Below, piece after piece: positions 54,264 through 62,949 of a stretch of 64,000 nucleotides of DNA. Position 1 is the first letter of the stretch. Each line of letters opens with the position of its first letter. A model generated the notes under the pieces. The model saw only the letters and a program-made list of their open reading frames with translations. It had not been told where the DNA came from and did no database searches. This stretch comes from Cytophagales bacterium. Lineage in GTDB: Bacteria > Bacteroidota > Bacteroidia > Cytophagales > 172606-1. Both the position numbers and the translations under genes were made by a program. The stretch covers positions 161,197 through 225,196 of the forward strand of contig JAUJMU010000001.1 in the NCBI GenBank assembly GCA_030446715.1. Reading direction: 5' to 3'.

Positions 54264-54360
54264 CGGAAGGCAGTAAAATAAGTTTCTAAAGATACTGTCT
54301 GCAATTCTTATTACCATTATATCCCAGAAACCCGTTGCCGGGGCCGGCGTTAAATTCCTT

Positions 54361-55320
54361 ATGCTCAACTACGTGGATGTACTCCTTTTGCTGATCATCG
54401 GGCTCAGCGTCCTGAGCGGCTGGCAGAAAGGTTTTCTGATCGGAATGCTGGACCTGTTCCGCTGGATTGGCAGCCTGCTCATTGCCCTGCACCTGTATCC
54501 GTACGCGGCTGGCTTGCTCCCGGGGGTGGTTGACTGGTCGGAGGCGTGGATTACACCGGCTGCTTTTTTTCTCGTTTTCGTGCTGGCCAATCTGCTGCTG
54601 CATTACCTTGGGTACTTACTGCTGAACCGTATCCCGGAGGAGGCGCACGAACGGAAGGTAAACCGGGCTTTGGGCATCTTACCCGGTCTGGTCAACGGCC
54701 TGATTACAGCGGCCATTGCGGCGGTGGTACTGATGCTGCTGCCGCTGTCGGAGGGCATCCGGACGCAGGTGCGGGAAAGCCGTCTGGCGAACTGGCTGGC
54801 CAGCAAAACCGAACGGGCGGAAACTGCTCTCTCCCCGATTTTTGGCGGAGCTGTAGAACGTACCCTCACCCGCCTTGCCGTGCGGCCGGCATCGGATGAA
54901 CTGGTAAAACTGCCCTTTGCCATGACGGATGCGCCGCCCCGGCCGGATCTGGAAAATCAGATGCTGAACCTGGTGAACCGCGAACGGCAGAAGGTGAGTT
55001 TGCCTCCGTTGCAGCCTGACCCGGAGCTGACGGCCGTGGCCCGCCGGCATTCCGCCGATATGATGGCGCGCAGCTATTTCTCGCACATGACGCCTGACGG
55101 CGTTTCTCCCGAGGAACGAATCCGGGCGGCAAGGGTACGCTTCCGGGTGTCAGGCGAAAATCTGGCCATTGCCCCTACCCTGACGGTTGCCCACAATGGC
55201 TTGATGAACTCACCCGGTCACCGGGCTAATATACTGGAATCCAGGTTTGGCCGCGCCGGCATCGGTATTCTGGACGGTGGCGTCTATGGACTGGTGATTA
55301 CGCAGAACTTCCGGAACTAG
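54361..55320 (+). CDS. CvpA-like membrane domain fused to a CAP domain
   Basis: A 319-residue fusion protein. The N-terminal ~165 residues have four hydrophobic helices of CvpA type (VDVLLLLIIGLSVLSGWQKG start, and VNGLITAAIAAVVLMLLPL). The C-terminal ~120 residues are a CAP (SCP/PR1-like) domain: ENQMLNLVNRERQKVSLPPL, His in VARRHSADM, then YFSHMTPDG, Glu in SGENLAIA and His in NSPGHRANIL. The CAP domain should lie outside the inner membrane. Its enzymatic role in bacteria is unknown. It starts 97 bases from the divergent ABC gene and is followed by a channel gene. Confidence 0.9.
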   Translation: MLNYVDVLLLLIIGLSVLSGWQKGFLIGMLDLFRWIGSLLIALHLYPYAAGLLPGVVDWSEAWITPAAFFLVFVLANLLLHYLGYLLLNRIPEEAHERKVNRALGILPGLVNGLITAAIAAVVLMLLPLSEGIRTQVRESRLANWLASKTERAETALSPIFGGAVERTLTRLAVRPASDELVKLPFAMTDAPPRPDLENQMLNLVNRERQKVSLPPLQPDPELTAVARRHSADMMARSYFSHMTPDGVSPEERIRAARVRFRVSGENLAIAPTLTVAHNGLMNSPGHRANILESRFGRAGIGILDGGVYGLVITQNFRN

Positions 55321-55380
55321 GGAGATAATTACGCGTTAATTTTTAACAAGATTTTCTGGATTTGCCCAGCCTTAAACTAT

Positions 55381-56214
55381 ATGAGTACTGACCCGACTCC
55401 ACCTTCCTGGCCCAGGTGGCGGACCACGCTGCACGAGATAATCTTCGAGGCGGAAACTCCGGCCGGCAAAGCTTTCGATATTGCCCTGATCATCAGTGTG
55501 CTGCTGAGCATCATAGCGGTTATGCTGGAAAGCGTCAGAAGCATCCGGGTGGTGTATGGGGAGTTGCTGTACGAAATTGAATTGTTTTTTACGATCCTGT
55601 TCACCATCGAATACTTCCTGCGGCTGATCACCGTGCGCAAGCCACTCGGGTACGCCACCAGCTTTTTCGGGGTGGTAGACCTGCTGGCTATCCTGCCTAC
55701 TTTCCTGAGCCTGCTGGTACCCGGTACCCAGTACCTGTTTACGGTACGGGTGCTGCGGCTGCTGCGGGTGTTCCGGGTGCTGAAGCTGACCGAATACCTG
55801 GCGGAGGCCGGTATCATTACTACCGCCCTGAAGGCCAGCCGCCGCAAAATCAGCGTATTTATCCTGGCGGTGCTGTCGGTGGTGGTCATTGTCGGGTCGC
55901 TGATGTACATCATAGAAGGAGAAGGAAACGGATTTACCGATATTCCCACCAGCATGTACTGGGCCATTGTAACGCTGACCACAGTGGGCTACGGCGATAT
56001 TTCCCCCCAGACTGGTTTGGGCAAGGCCTTGGCTTCCATGCTGATGCTGATGGGTTACGGCATTCTGGCGGTACCCACCGGCATTGTGACCGTGGAGCTT
56101 TCCAAGGCCGCAAAAGCCGGGAAATCGGTTTCCACGCAATCCTGCCCCAACTGTAGCCGGGAAGGCCATGATGAAGACGCGGCCCACTGCAAGTACTGCG
56201 GGGAAAGGTTATAG
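55381..56214 (+). CDS. Voltage-gated potassium channel-like protein with a zinc ribbon
   Basis: A 277-residue six-helix ion channel. An Arg-rich voltage-sensor-like S4 is visible as RVLRLLRVFRVLKL near residue 123, and the pore loop carries TTVGYGD, the potassium filter. The last 30 residues form a CxxC-x12-CxxC zinc ribbon (CPNCSREGHDEDAA, then CKYCGERL). This kind of tail is seen in some bacterial voltage-gated channels, and it may help tetramer assembly or sense metal or redox state (inference). The membrane location is certain from hydrophobicity. Confidence 0.9.
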   Translation: MSTDPTPPSWPRWRTTLHEIIFEAETPAGKAFDIALIISVLLSIIAVMLESVRSIRVVYGELLYEIELFFTILFTIEYFLRLITVRKPLGYATSFFGVVDLLAILPTFLSLLVPGTQYLFTVRVLRLLRVFRVLKLTEYLAEAGIITTALKASRRKISVFILAVLSVVVIVGSLMYIIEGEGNGFTDIPTSMYWAIVTLTTVGYGDISPQTGLGKALASMLMLMGYGILAVPTGIVTVELSKAAKAGKSVSTQSCPNCSREGHDEDAAHCKYCGERL

Positions 56215-56398
56215 GCAACACAAGACCGGAGACCTGAAACGTGGGACAGGAGAATTGCCCCGTAAATGCCCTCAGACCCGATAGTTCGTGATGAAAACAA
56301 GCGGTAAGGAATGAAATCAGGTCATTCCTGCTTCAAATAGAGCCTCATCAGCCGGACTTTTCCGCACTTCGCCCTGTCACCGGACCGGTTCGTCTGGG

Positions 56399-56636
56399 CT
56401 GGCGCGGGCGTACCGCCCGTGCCTCCGGCAAAGGCAGGTTTTTACCTGTCAGCCGACAGGCTTACCCGCCCGGTCAGCAGGTTCTTCCCTATTCAGCACA
56501 GCGCTGTTTACGTGGGTTTTTGGCATCCTTAGGCTCCTCAGGCGGCATTTTGCTTATGCAAACCGGTTGCCCCTGCCGGGGCGGCAAGTGAAAACTTGCC
56601 ACTATCAGAAGGTACGGGCGGGACGCCCGCGCCAGC
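56399..56636. repeat. Repeat family C, large variant copy 7
   Basis: Terminal arms CTGGCGCGGGCGTACCGCCC and GGTACGGGCGGGACGCCCGC GCCAG enclose about 190 bases that hold a further hairpin (GGCAAGTGAAAACTTGCC, 56583-56600). At 238 bp it is longer than the other copies. The gap 56215-56669 holds no gene. Confidence 0.75.
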
Positions 56637-56669
56637 CCATTCAAGGTTACGAAGTGCTGGATCTGGCCC

Positions 56670-59063
56670 TCACTTCGCGCCACCTCCGTTCAGTTGTTCC
56701 TCAAAGAGCTTCAGAATCCGGCGGTATTCGTCCGTCCAACTGCTGGGTTCCACAAAGGCGTGGTCTTCCATCGGGTACACGGCCAGCTCCCAGTTTTCCT
56801 TCTTCAGCTCGATCAGCCGCTGGGTAAGCCGCACGATGTCCTGAAAATGCACGTTTACGTCTACCATGCCGTGGCACATGAGCAGGTGCCCTTTTAGCCC
56901 TTCGGCGTAGTAGAGCGGCGAACTGCGGGCATAGGCGAGGCTGTCGGCAAAGGGTTCGTTGAGAATATTGGCCGTGTACGGGTGGTTGTAATGCGCCCAG
57001 TCGGTTACGGAACGCAGGGCAGCGCCGGCTTTGAACACATCCGGCTGCGTGAACAGCGCCATCAGCGTGACAAAGCCGCCGTACGAGCCGCCGTAAATCC
57101 CGATCCGCTTCGCATCCACGCCGTGGGTTTGGGCCAGCCACCGGGCTCCGTCCACCTGGTCGGTGAGGTCTTTGCCACCCATGTGCCGGTAAATGCCCGT
57201 GCGCCAGTCGCGGCCGTAGCCGGCACTGCCCCGGTAGTCAATGTCAAGCACGGTAAAGCCCTGGTCGGCCAGCAGGTTGTGGAACATGTATTCGCGGAAG
57301 TACTGGCTCCACCACTTGTGGGCGTTCTGCAGGTAGCCGGCACCGTGCACAAAAATCACGGCCGCGCCGTTTTTCTGCGCCCCGGCCGGGCGGTACAGCC
57401 GGGCGGATACGCCGGCTCCGTCACTGGCTCTAAAAGTAACCATTTCCGGCTCCCGCCACGGGTACGACCGGAACTCGTCGGTAGTAGACTGGGTAATTCG
57501 CTTAGGTTTTGCGCCGGCTTTGTTTGGCATCAGGTACAGCTCCCATGGTTGGGTGGGCGTAGAGTACCGCAGGGCGATGTGCTTCTCGTCGGGAGAAAGG
57601 GTAAATTCATACGCACCGGTGCCTTCCGTCAGCTTCACCGCGTTGCCTCCCGCCACCGGCATGCGGTACAGGTGTTTTTCGCCGGGATGCACCTGGCTGG
57701 ACAGGAAGTAGAAATGCTTCAGGTCTCTGGAAGGCCGTACGCCGGATACTTCGTATTTGCCTTTGGTGAGCTGCTTCCGGTCGCCGGTCACCACGTCTAC
57801 GGTGTACAAGTGGGCGTATCCGTCGGCTTCGCTGCCAAACCAGACCGTGCGGTTATCAGCCAGCCAGCCGAACGACAGATAGTTGGGTCCGCCCACCCAT
57901 GCCTCGTCGCGGTAGCGGTCCAGCGATTTGAATGTGCGGGTTTCGGGGTCGAGCAGCAGCAGCCAGCGGTCCTTATTGTCCTCGGCCCGGGCCCACAGCA
58001 CCATGAACTTACCGTCGGCGGACCATTCGGGCCGGCCAAAGTAGACTTTCCGGAGGGCCGGTTTTTTGGCAGCTGCGTCTTTAGAAGCTGAATCTTTCTT
58101 GCCGGTAGCGGCTTTCTGCGGGTAATCCTTCAGGTAATCGGGTTTATCTTTGATGCCGGGCAGGTTTTCCACCGAAATTGCGTACACGGTATCCCGCTGC
58201 CGGTCCAGCACGAAAAGTTCATCGGTGGGGGTGCCAGCGCCTGCCTTTTCCCGTGCCGGCAGCAGTTCGGTGTACCCCGACTCGGTCACGAAAGCCGGCA
58301 CCTGCGTCCCTTTGCCGTCTTTGGGGGTTTGCGTGAGCTGGTAAATCACGTACCGTTCACCGGGGCTGATAACGGCGTTGGAAACAATCTTATCCTCCAC
58401 GTAGATTTCTTTTGACCGGCCGGCCCGGTCAGCCTTATTCTGTTCTTCAGTGGCCTTCTTCTTCCTGGTCCGCTCCTTTACCACGCCCAGCCACTTCTGC
58501 TGATCGGCTTTCAGCCATTTGTCCTGATCGTTTTCTTTCTCTTCCGTCTTTTTTCCCTTCCGGAAATCGGTCAGTTGCGTCAGTTCGCCGGTGCTCCGGC
58601 GCCAGGCAAACAGATTATCTCCCCTCGTGAACAGCACCTGCTGATCATCGTGGCTGAAGGCGGGATTGCTCTCCGTCTCCACGGTGCTGGCGATGCGGAT
58701 GATCTTGCCGGTGCGGGCATCGAGCCAGTAAATATCACCGTTCTTCACGTACACCCGCTGGGTTTTGCTCCGGTTGCAGAGGCCGCCGGCAGCCGGCAGA
58801 GCCCGTCTTTCGGCCGGGGCCACCTTGCGGGGCGTGAGGTTGCTGAGGGAGACGGCGTAGAGGGAGTCGGCTTTATTATGATCCGGATTCCAGTTGAAGA
58901 AAATGGTCCGGCTGTCTTCCGACCAGTGGATTTCGGTGGGCGAGGTGCCCATCCACTGCACGGGGTCCCGCATGATTTTTTCGACGGTCAGCGGCGCAAG
59001 GGTCTGAGAAAAGGCAGAAAGGGCGAAAAGCAAAAGATAAAAAGAAGCTAATTGCTTGAGCAT
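56670..59063 (-). CDS. S9-family (DPP-IV-like) prolyl oligopeptidase
   Basis: A 797-residue secreted peptidase. The start at 59063 gives a signal peptide (MLKQLASFYLLLFALSAFSQ). The N-terminal ~500 residues form the beta-propeller (repeats around DSRTIFFNWN, WSADGKFMVLWARAED, SFGWLADNRTVWFGSEADG) and the C-terminal part is an alpha/beta hydrolase: nucleophile Ser in IGIYGGSYGGFV, Asp in HGMVDVNVHF and His in YPMEDHAFVE. A lysine-rich segment (KKTEEKENDQDKWLKADQQK) interrupts the propeller and may be a loop. It cleaves peptides, often after Pro or Ala. It stands alone between a repeat and an ECF sigma gene. Confidence 0.92.
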   Translation of the reverse strand: MLKQLASFYLLLFALSAFSQTLAPLTVEKIMRDPVQWMGTSPTEIHWSEDSRTIFFNWNPDHNKADSLYAVSLSNLTPRKVAPAERRALPAAGGLCNRSKTQRVYVKNGDIYWLDARTGKIIRIASTVETESNPAFSHDDQQVLFTRGDNLFAWRRSTGELTQLTDFRKGKKTEEKENDQDKWLKADQQKWLGVVKERTRKKKATEEQNKADRAGRSKEIYVEDKIVSNAVISPGERYVIYQLTQTPKDGKGTQVPAFVTESGYTELLPAREKAGAGTPTDELFVLDRQRDTVYAISVENLPGIKDKPDYLKDYPQKAATGKKDSASKDAAAKKPALRKVYFGRPEWSADGKFMVLWARAEDNKDRWLLLLDPETRTFKSLDRYRDEAWVGGPNYLSFGWLADNRTVWFGSEADGYAHLYTVDVVTGDRKQLTKGKYEVSGVRPSRDLKHFYFLSSQVHPGEKHLYRMPVAGGNAVKLTEGTGAYEFTLSPDEKHIALRYSTPTQPWELYLMPNKAGAKPKRITQSTTDEFRSYPWREPEMVTFRASDGAGVSARLYRPAGAQKNGAAVIFVHGAGYLQNAHKWWSQYFREYMFHNLLADQGFTVLDIDYRGSAGYGRDWRTGIYRHMGGKDLTDQVDGARWLAQTHGVDAKRIGIYGGSYGGFVTLMALFTQPDVFKAGAALRSVTDWAHYNHPYTANILNEPFADSLAYARSSPLYYAEGLKGHLLMCHGMVDVNVHFQDIVRLTQRLIELKKENWELAVYPMEDHAFVEPSSWTDEYRRILKLFEEQLNGGGAK

Positions 59064-59163
59064 GGCAGTGGTCGGGTGTTCATTCAAAATTCCCAAAAAT
59101 ATTTTACCAACCGCTGCAACCTTCTCTTTTTCTTATGACTCTTTAGCCCGAACCTGAAGCACA

Positions 59164-59703
59164 TTGGAAGCACAGCTATACTACGACATCCACCAGCCAG
59201 TAGTGGAAAGGTGCCGTCTGGGAGACCGCAAGGCGCAGTACGAGTTGTATAAGCTGTACTCAAAAGCCATGCTGAACGTGGCCTTCCGCATCACCAACAA
59301 TGTGGCGGAGGCTGAAGACGTACTGCAGGAAGCTTTTCTGAGTGCATTCCGGCACATACACGCTTATAAAGGGGATGCTACGTTTGGCACCTGGCTCAAA
59401 CGGATTGTGGTACACCAGGCACTGGGCGTGATCCGGAAGCGGAAAGTTCACTTTGAGGAGATCGGCGAAAGGGATTATTCTGACGGAAAAGATCAGCCGG
59501 ACGAGGAAGAGATTGGATTTGAGGTAAGTAAAGTCCGGAAGGCCATCAGCCTGCTGCCCGACGGATACCGGGTGGTGTTGTCGTTGTACCTGCTGGAGGG
59601 TTACGACCATCAGGAGATCGGAGAAATTCTGGGCATCAGTGAATCTACTTCCAAATCGCAGTATAGCCGGGCAAAAGCAAAGCTGCTGCAGATATTGAGT
59701 TAG
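59164..59703 (+). CDS. ECF-type RNA polymerase sigma factor
   Basis: A 179-residue sigma-70 family protein. Region 2 reads DRKAQYELYKLYSKAMLNVA, then FRITNNVAEAEDVLQEAFL and TFGTWLKRIVVHQAL; region 4 reads LPDGYRVVLSLYLLEGYDHQ and IGEILGISESTSKSQYSRAK. No ATG precedes the conserved start; TTG at 59164 is the only in-frame start that keeps region 2 whole (a TGA lies three codons upstream). It heads a three-gene operon with a membrane protein and a secreted adhesin-like protein. Confidence 0.9.
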   Translation: MEAQLYYDIHQPVVERCRLGDRKAQYELYKLYSKAMLNVAFRITNNVAEAEDVLQEAFLSAFRHIHAYKGDATFGTWLKRIVVHQALGVIRKRKVHFEEIGERDYSDGKDQPDEEEIGFEVSKVRKAISLLPDGYRVVLSLYLLEGYDHQEIGEILGISESTSKSQYSRAKAKLLQILS

Positions 59704-59850
59704 TTATTCGTTGTTAGTTATTCGTTATTGGTTATTCAGGTTGAGTACGGAGTATCTGGGCAAAAGTAAAGGGCATTATTGGTTCTTAAACAAATAACTT
59801 TTAGAGATTTATGTATCCAACAACGAGTAACCAATAACTTACTTAACTGC
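59703..59850. repeat. Two blocks of TTATTCG/AACGAATAAC-type repeats
   Basis: TTATTCGTTGTTAGTTATTC GTTATTGG at 59704-59732 and CAACAACGAGTAACCAATAA CTT near 59818-59840, inverted relative to each other. They lie between the sigma gene and the anti-sigma-like gene. Confidence 0.6.
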
Positions 59851-59867
59851 TAAAAGCCAATTACTTT

Positions 59868-60452
59868 ATGAGAAATAAGCTCGAAAAATTTGTGGAGGAT
59901 AACCGGGAGGCGTTTGACGAACTCGAGCCCCGGTCGGACCTCTGGCTGGACATCAGCCTGAAGGTGCTGGATAAGGAAGAAGTTTCCCGGCCAATCTGGT
60001 TCCGGCAGACTTTCTGGCGGTATGCCGCCGCGGTGGTAATCCTGCTTAGCCTAGGACTGGGTGTTTTCCAGCTGGGCCGTTATACGCAACGCATGGAATC
60101 AGTGGTGATGGAGCCGGCAACCCTGCAGCAGATTGCCCCCGAACTGGCGCAGGTGGAAGCTTACTACAACTCCCTGATCAGTGAGCAGCAGCAACAACTG
60201 AATGACGCCGACTTAAAGAATTTGAATGCCGATATGGCCGGAGACTTCAGCCGGGACCTCACGTCGCTGGATTCCGCCTACGTTCGGTTGAAAAGAGACT
60301 TGTACAAGGGAGCCAATAAAGAACAGATCGTGAATGCGATGATTCAGAACCTGCAGCTGCGTTCGGAAATCATCAGCCGTCAGATTGAGACACTGAGTAA
60401 AATTAAGACTATCAAGGAGGATAACCGGAAAGATGAAAAAATCAGCATATAA
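59868..60452 (+). CDS. Probable anti-sigma-type membrane protein
   Basis: A 194-residue protein. The N-terminal ~40 residues are acidic and start MRNKLEKFVEDNREAFDELE; a single membrane helix lies at about residues 46-66 (RYAAAVVILLSLGLGVFQLG); the rest is a helical periplasmic domain with Gln-rich and Lys-rich stretches (YYNSLISEQQQQLNDADLK). The position after an ECF sigma gene and the single-helix layout fit an anti-sigma factor, but no zinc-type motif was seen. It overlaps the next gene by 20 bases, so the two are translated together. Confidence 0.65.
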   Translation: MRNKLEKFVEDNREAFDELEPRSDLWLDISLKVLDKEEVSRPIWFRQTFWRYAAAVVILLSLGLGVFQLGRYTQRMESVVMEPATLQQIAPELAQVEAYYNSLISEQQQQLNDADLKNLNADMAGDFSRDLTSLDSAYVRLKRDLYKGANKEQIVNAMIQNLQLRSEIISRQIETLSKIKTIKEDNRKDEKISI

Positions 60453-61725
60453 GTGGTGGCTGTGCAGCCTGGTCTGCGTGCTGACCACGGCCGGCGCGGC
60501 GGCTCAGGAAAAAGACCGTGACCAGCGCTGGGCAGAGGCAGGCCGCCAGATCGGTGAGGCGGTGGAGGAGGTCGGCAAAACGCTGGAAGAGAATTTCAGA
60601 GGAATATTCAATGAAGACTTTGGCCGCGAAATGGCTGCCGCCGGGCAGGAGGTGAGCCTCGCCATGCGCAGCCTGACCGGGGAAGCGGTTGAGCTGCGCG
60701 ATTGGGAGCAAAATTCACAGGGCAGCTTCGACGAGGAAAAAAGCAAAAAAATCTCCCGGACCTTTAAGGTAAAAGCTTCCGATCAGCTTTCCGTCGAAAA
60801 CAAGTTCGGCAAGGTGCACGTCAACACCTGGGACCGCAGCGAAATTACCGTCGAAATAACCATGACCGGCCGCGCCAACAGCGCCGAGCGGGCAGGGCAG
60901 GTTCTGGACGCTATTGATGTGAAGGTGAGTGAAGAGCCGGGCCTGATTTCTTTCCGGACCGGGATCGGGAAGATTCAAAACAGTAACAACAACGGCAAGA
61001 AAGGCTTTGAGATCAATTACACCATCAACATGCCCAGAAATAACCCGCTGAAGCTGAAAAATTCCTTCGGCGATGTGTACGTGGGCGACCTGAACGGCAA
61101 AGCCGACCTGCACGTGGCTTACGGCGGACTGAAGGCTGAAAGGCTGAACCACAATGAAAACTTCGTAAAGGTAGCTTTCGGCTCCGGAAGCATCGAGTAC
61201 GTAAAAGGGGGCACGATTGACATTGACTATATTTCCTCCAAGATGAACATTGAACGGGTAGGAAACGTGACCATCAGCAGCGGCTTCTCTAAACTGGCGA
61301 TTGAAAAAGCGGGTAATATCGAAATGAAAGCCCGTTACGGCGAGGTGCAGATTGGCACTGTGGATAACCTGACCGGCTCGGCGGGCTTCTCCGGCTTCGA
61401 CGTGGACCACGTGAACGAGAAGATCATTATGAAGGTGCAGTACTGCAATGACTTCGACGTAAAGAGCGTAGCCAAAAACTTCAGGGAAATCAGTCTGGAC
61501 GGCAGCTTCAGTAAAATCCGGGTCCGGTTCGACCCCGCCACCAGCTTCAACTTCGACGTCAACCTGCAGTTCGCCGAACTGGACGCCAACAACCTGAACA
61601 ACTTCAGCTTCGTGGAGAAGAAAAGCACCTCAAAAGTATACCGGGGCAACTTCGGCACCAACCAGGGCGGCATTGTCAAGATCAACTCCCGCTACGGCGA
61701 CGTGAACTTCAACTGGAACGATTAA
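60433..61725 (+). CDS. Secreted DUF4097-like beta-helix protein
   Basis: A 430-residue exported protein with a signal peptide (MKKSAYKWWLCSLVCVLTTAGAAAQ, shown in part: LCSLVCVLTTAGAAAQ). Residues 26-85 are amphipathic helical (EEVGKTLEENFRGIFNEDFG). From about residue 100 (FKVKASDQLSVENKFGKVHV) the sequence is a run of strand units such as PLKLKNSFGDVYVGDLNGKA and AIEKAGNIEMKARYGEVQIG, typical of DUF4097-like right-handed beta-helix or adhesin-like proteins, ending in KINSRYGDVNFNWND. Its place in a sigma/anti-sigma operon suggests an envelope-stress or surface protein. Function unknown. Confidence 0.8.
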   Translation: MKKSAYKWWLCSLVCVLTTAGAAAQEKDRDQRWAEAGRQIGEAVEEVGKTLEENFRGIFNEDFGREMAAAGQEVSLAMRSLTGEAVELRDWEQNSQGSFDEEKSKKISRTFKVKASDQLSVENKFGKVHVNTWDRSEITVEITMTGRANSAERAGQVLDAIDVKVSEEPGLISFRTGIGKIQNSNNNGKKGFEINYTINMPRNNPLKLKNSFGDVYVGDLNGKADLHVAYGGLKAERLNHNENFVKVAFGSGSIEYVKGGTIDIDYISSKMNIERVGNVTISSGFSKLAIEKAGNIEMKARYGEVQIGTVDNLTGSAGFSGFDVDHVNEKIIMKVQYCNDFDVKSVAKNFREISLDGSFSKIRVRFDPATSFNFDVNLQFAELDANNLNNFSFVEKKSTSKVYRGNFGTNQGGIVKINSRYGDVNFNWND

Positions 61726-61750
61726 TTTCAAGAGTAAATATCCGTACCCG

Positions 61751-61787
61751 AAAAGCCGGCAGTAGTGTACAGCCGGTTTTTCTTTTT
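61751..61787 (+). terminator. Terminator after the DUF4097-like gene
   Basis: CCGGC (61756-61760) pairs with GCCGG (61772-61776), flanked by A-run and T-run that extend the stem around a bulged G, followed by TTTTTCTTTTT. Confidence 0.65.
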
Positions 61788-61840
61788 CCAAACAATACGC
61801 TCCGGCCCGGGTTCTTTTCCTGAAAGAAACCAAAGAACAA

Positions 61841-62557
61841 ATGGCTCAATTTGAAGGAAAGAATATTTTAGTGGTAGGCGGTACTTCGGGTATCGGTCTG
61901 GAACTTACCCACCAACTGGCCGCTCAGGGAGCCGCGGTGTGGGTAGCCTCCCGTAACGCCTCCGGCCTCCCGGCGGGAGTAAATGAAATCGGGCTGGACG
62001 TCACGGGTGATGTATCTGCCCTGACAGCCGCCCTGCCGGACGTACTGCACGGACTTGCCTACTGCCCGGGCACCATTAACCTGAAGCCTTTTACCCGCCT
62101 GACGGATGAGGATTTCTCCACAGATTTTCAGATTAACGTACTGGGTGCGATAAAGGTAGTAAGGACGGTATTGCCGAAGCTGAAGAAAGCCGGGAGTGGG
62201 AGCATTGTATTCTTCAGCACCGTAGCCGCCCGCGTGGGCATGAACTTCCATACGTCCGTTGCCACGGCCAAAAGTGCCCTTGAAGGACTTACTGTTTCGC
62301 TGGCTGCTGAACTGGCCGCCAACCGGGTGCGGGTCAATGCTATAGCCCCTTCCCTTACCGATACCCCTTTGGCGGGAAATCTGCTCTCCACCCCCGAAAA
62401 ACGAGAAGCCTCCGATAAACGCCACCCGCTGGGCCGCGTCGGCACCCCGGCCGACATTGCCGGCATGGCCCTCTTCCTGCTCTCCGATCAGGCCGCGTGG
62501 CTCTCCGGGCAGATAATGCACGTGGACGGCGGCATGTCCACGCTGCGCAGTGTGTGA
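61841..62557 (+). CDS. SDR-family oxidoreductase
   Basis: A 238-residue short-chain dehydrogenase with GGTSGIGLELTHQLAAQGAA (cofactor motif at about residue 13) and the DV motif in IGLDVTGD. The usual NAG motif is replaced by CPGTIN around residue 75. The catalytic Tyr of YxxxK is not plain: the region reads VAARVGMNFHTSVATAKSAL, with His-Thr-Ser-Val-Ala-Thr-Ala-Lys, so Tyr may be replaced. The C-terminus is typical (SDQAAWLSGQIMHVDGG). Either it uses another mechanism or is a non-catalytic SDR. It is similar to FabG-like and to SDRs with altered active sites. Confidence 0.85.
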   Translation: MAQFEGKNILVVGGTSGIGLELTHQLAAQGAAVWVASRNASGLPAGVNEIGLDVTGDVSALTAALPDVLHGLAYCPGTINLKPFTRLTDEDFSTDFQINVLGAIKVVRTVLPKLKKAGSGSIVFFSTVAARVGMNFHTSVATAKSALEGLTVSLAAELAANRVRVNAIAPSLTDTPLAGNLLSTPEKREASDKRHPLGRVGTPADIAGMALFLLSDQAAWLSGQIMHVDGGMSTLRSV

Positions 62558-62595
62558 TTTCGACGCTTCGTGCGGCGGAGTTTCATACTTCGGGA

Positions 62596-62735
62596 CTGGC
62601 GCAGGCGTCCGCCTGTGTCTCCCTTCCTGCAAGCGTTCGCTTATACACATCCGGCCAACCGCTCCTGCAATCCTTAGCGGTACGGAAAAAGCGGGACGCT
62701 TCCGTTAAAAAGGCACAGGCGGACGCCTGCGCCAG
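62596..62735. repeat. MITE-like repeat family C, best-preserved copy 8
   Basis: A 140-bp element with 24-bp terminal arms (62596-62619 and 62712-62735) that pair with one mismatch: CTGGCGCAGGCGTCCGCCTG and its complement. Inner arms AAGCGTTCGCTT (62634) and AAGCGGGACGCTT (62689) form a second hairpin. Open frames through it read QASAC or QADAC on both strands, which are not genes. Confidence 0.85.
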
Positions 62736-62756
62736 CCTGAGTCTGAATCTGGATTT

Positions 62757-62836
62757 GCGGGACTCAAGGATTAACAGGATTTGATCCCAAAATTCTTTCA
62801 TCCGGATAATCCGGAAAATCCTGATTCTGACTTCTG
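62757..62836. repeat. GGATTAACAGGATTTG-type intergenic repeat
   Basis: The text CAAGGATTAACAGGATTTGA, TCATCCGGATAATCCGG and AATCCTGATTCTGAC is a chain of short self-similar units. TCAGAATCAGGATT at the right edge of the window is the inverse of the last unit, so another copy may begin at 63987. Confidence 0.55.
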
Positions 62837-62949
62837 ATCTTCTGCCATTCATGCACCGATGGATCATTTTCGTCATAAATCTGTTTTATCTGTACCCGGA
62901 TTGGCCTACTTTACAAGCCACAAGACACCGCGAAAAAAGAAGCAATACT

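Noticed and set aside
53996..54304. Frames inside the ModF-like gene with protein-like runs
   Set aside because: They are shadows of the ABC gene in another frame and break at its conserved motifs.
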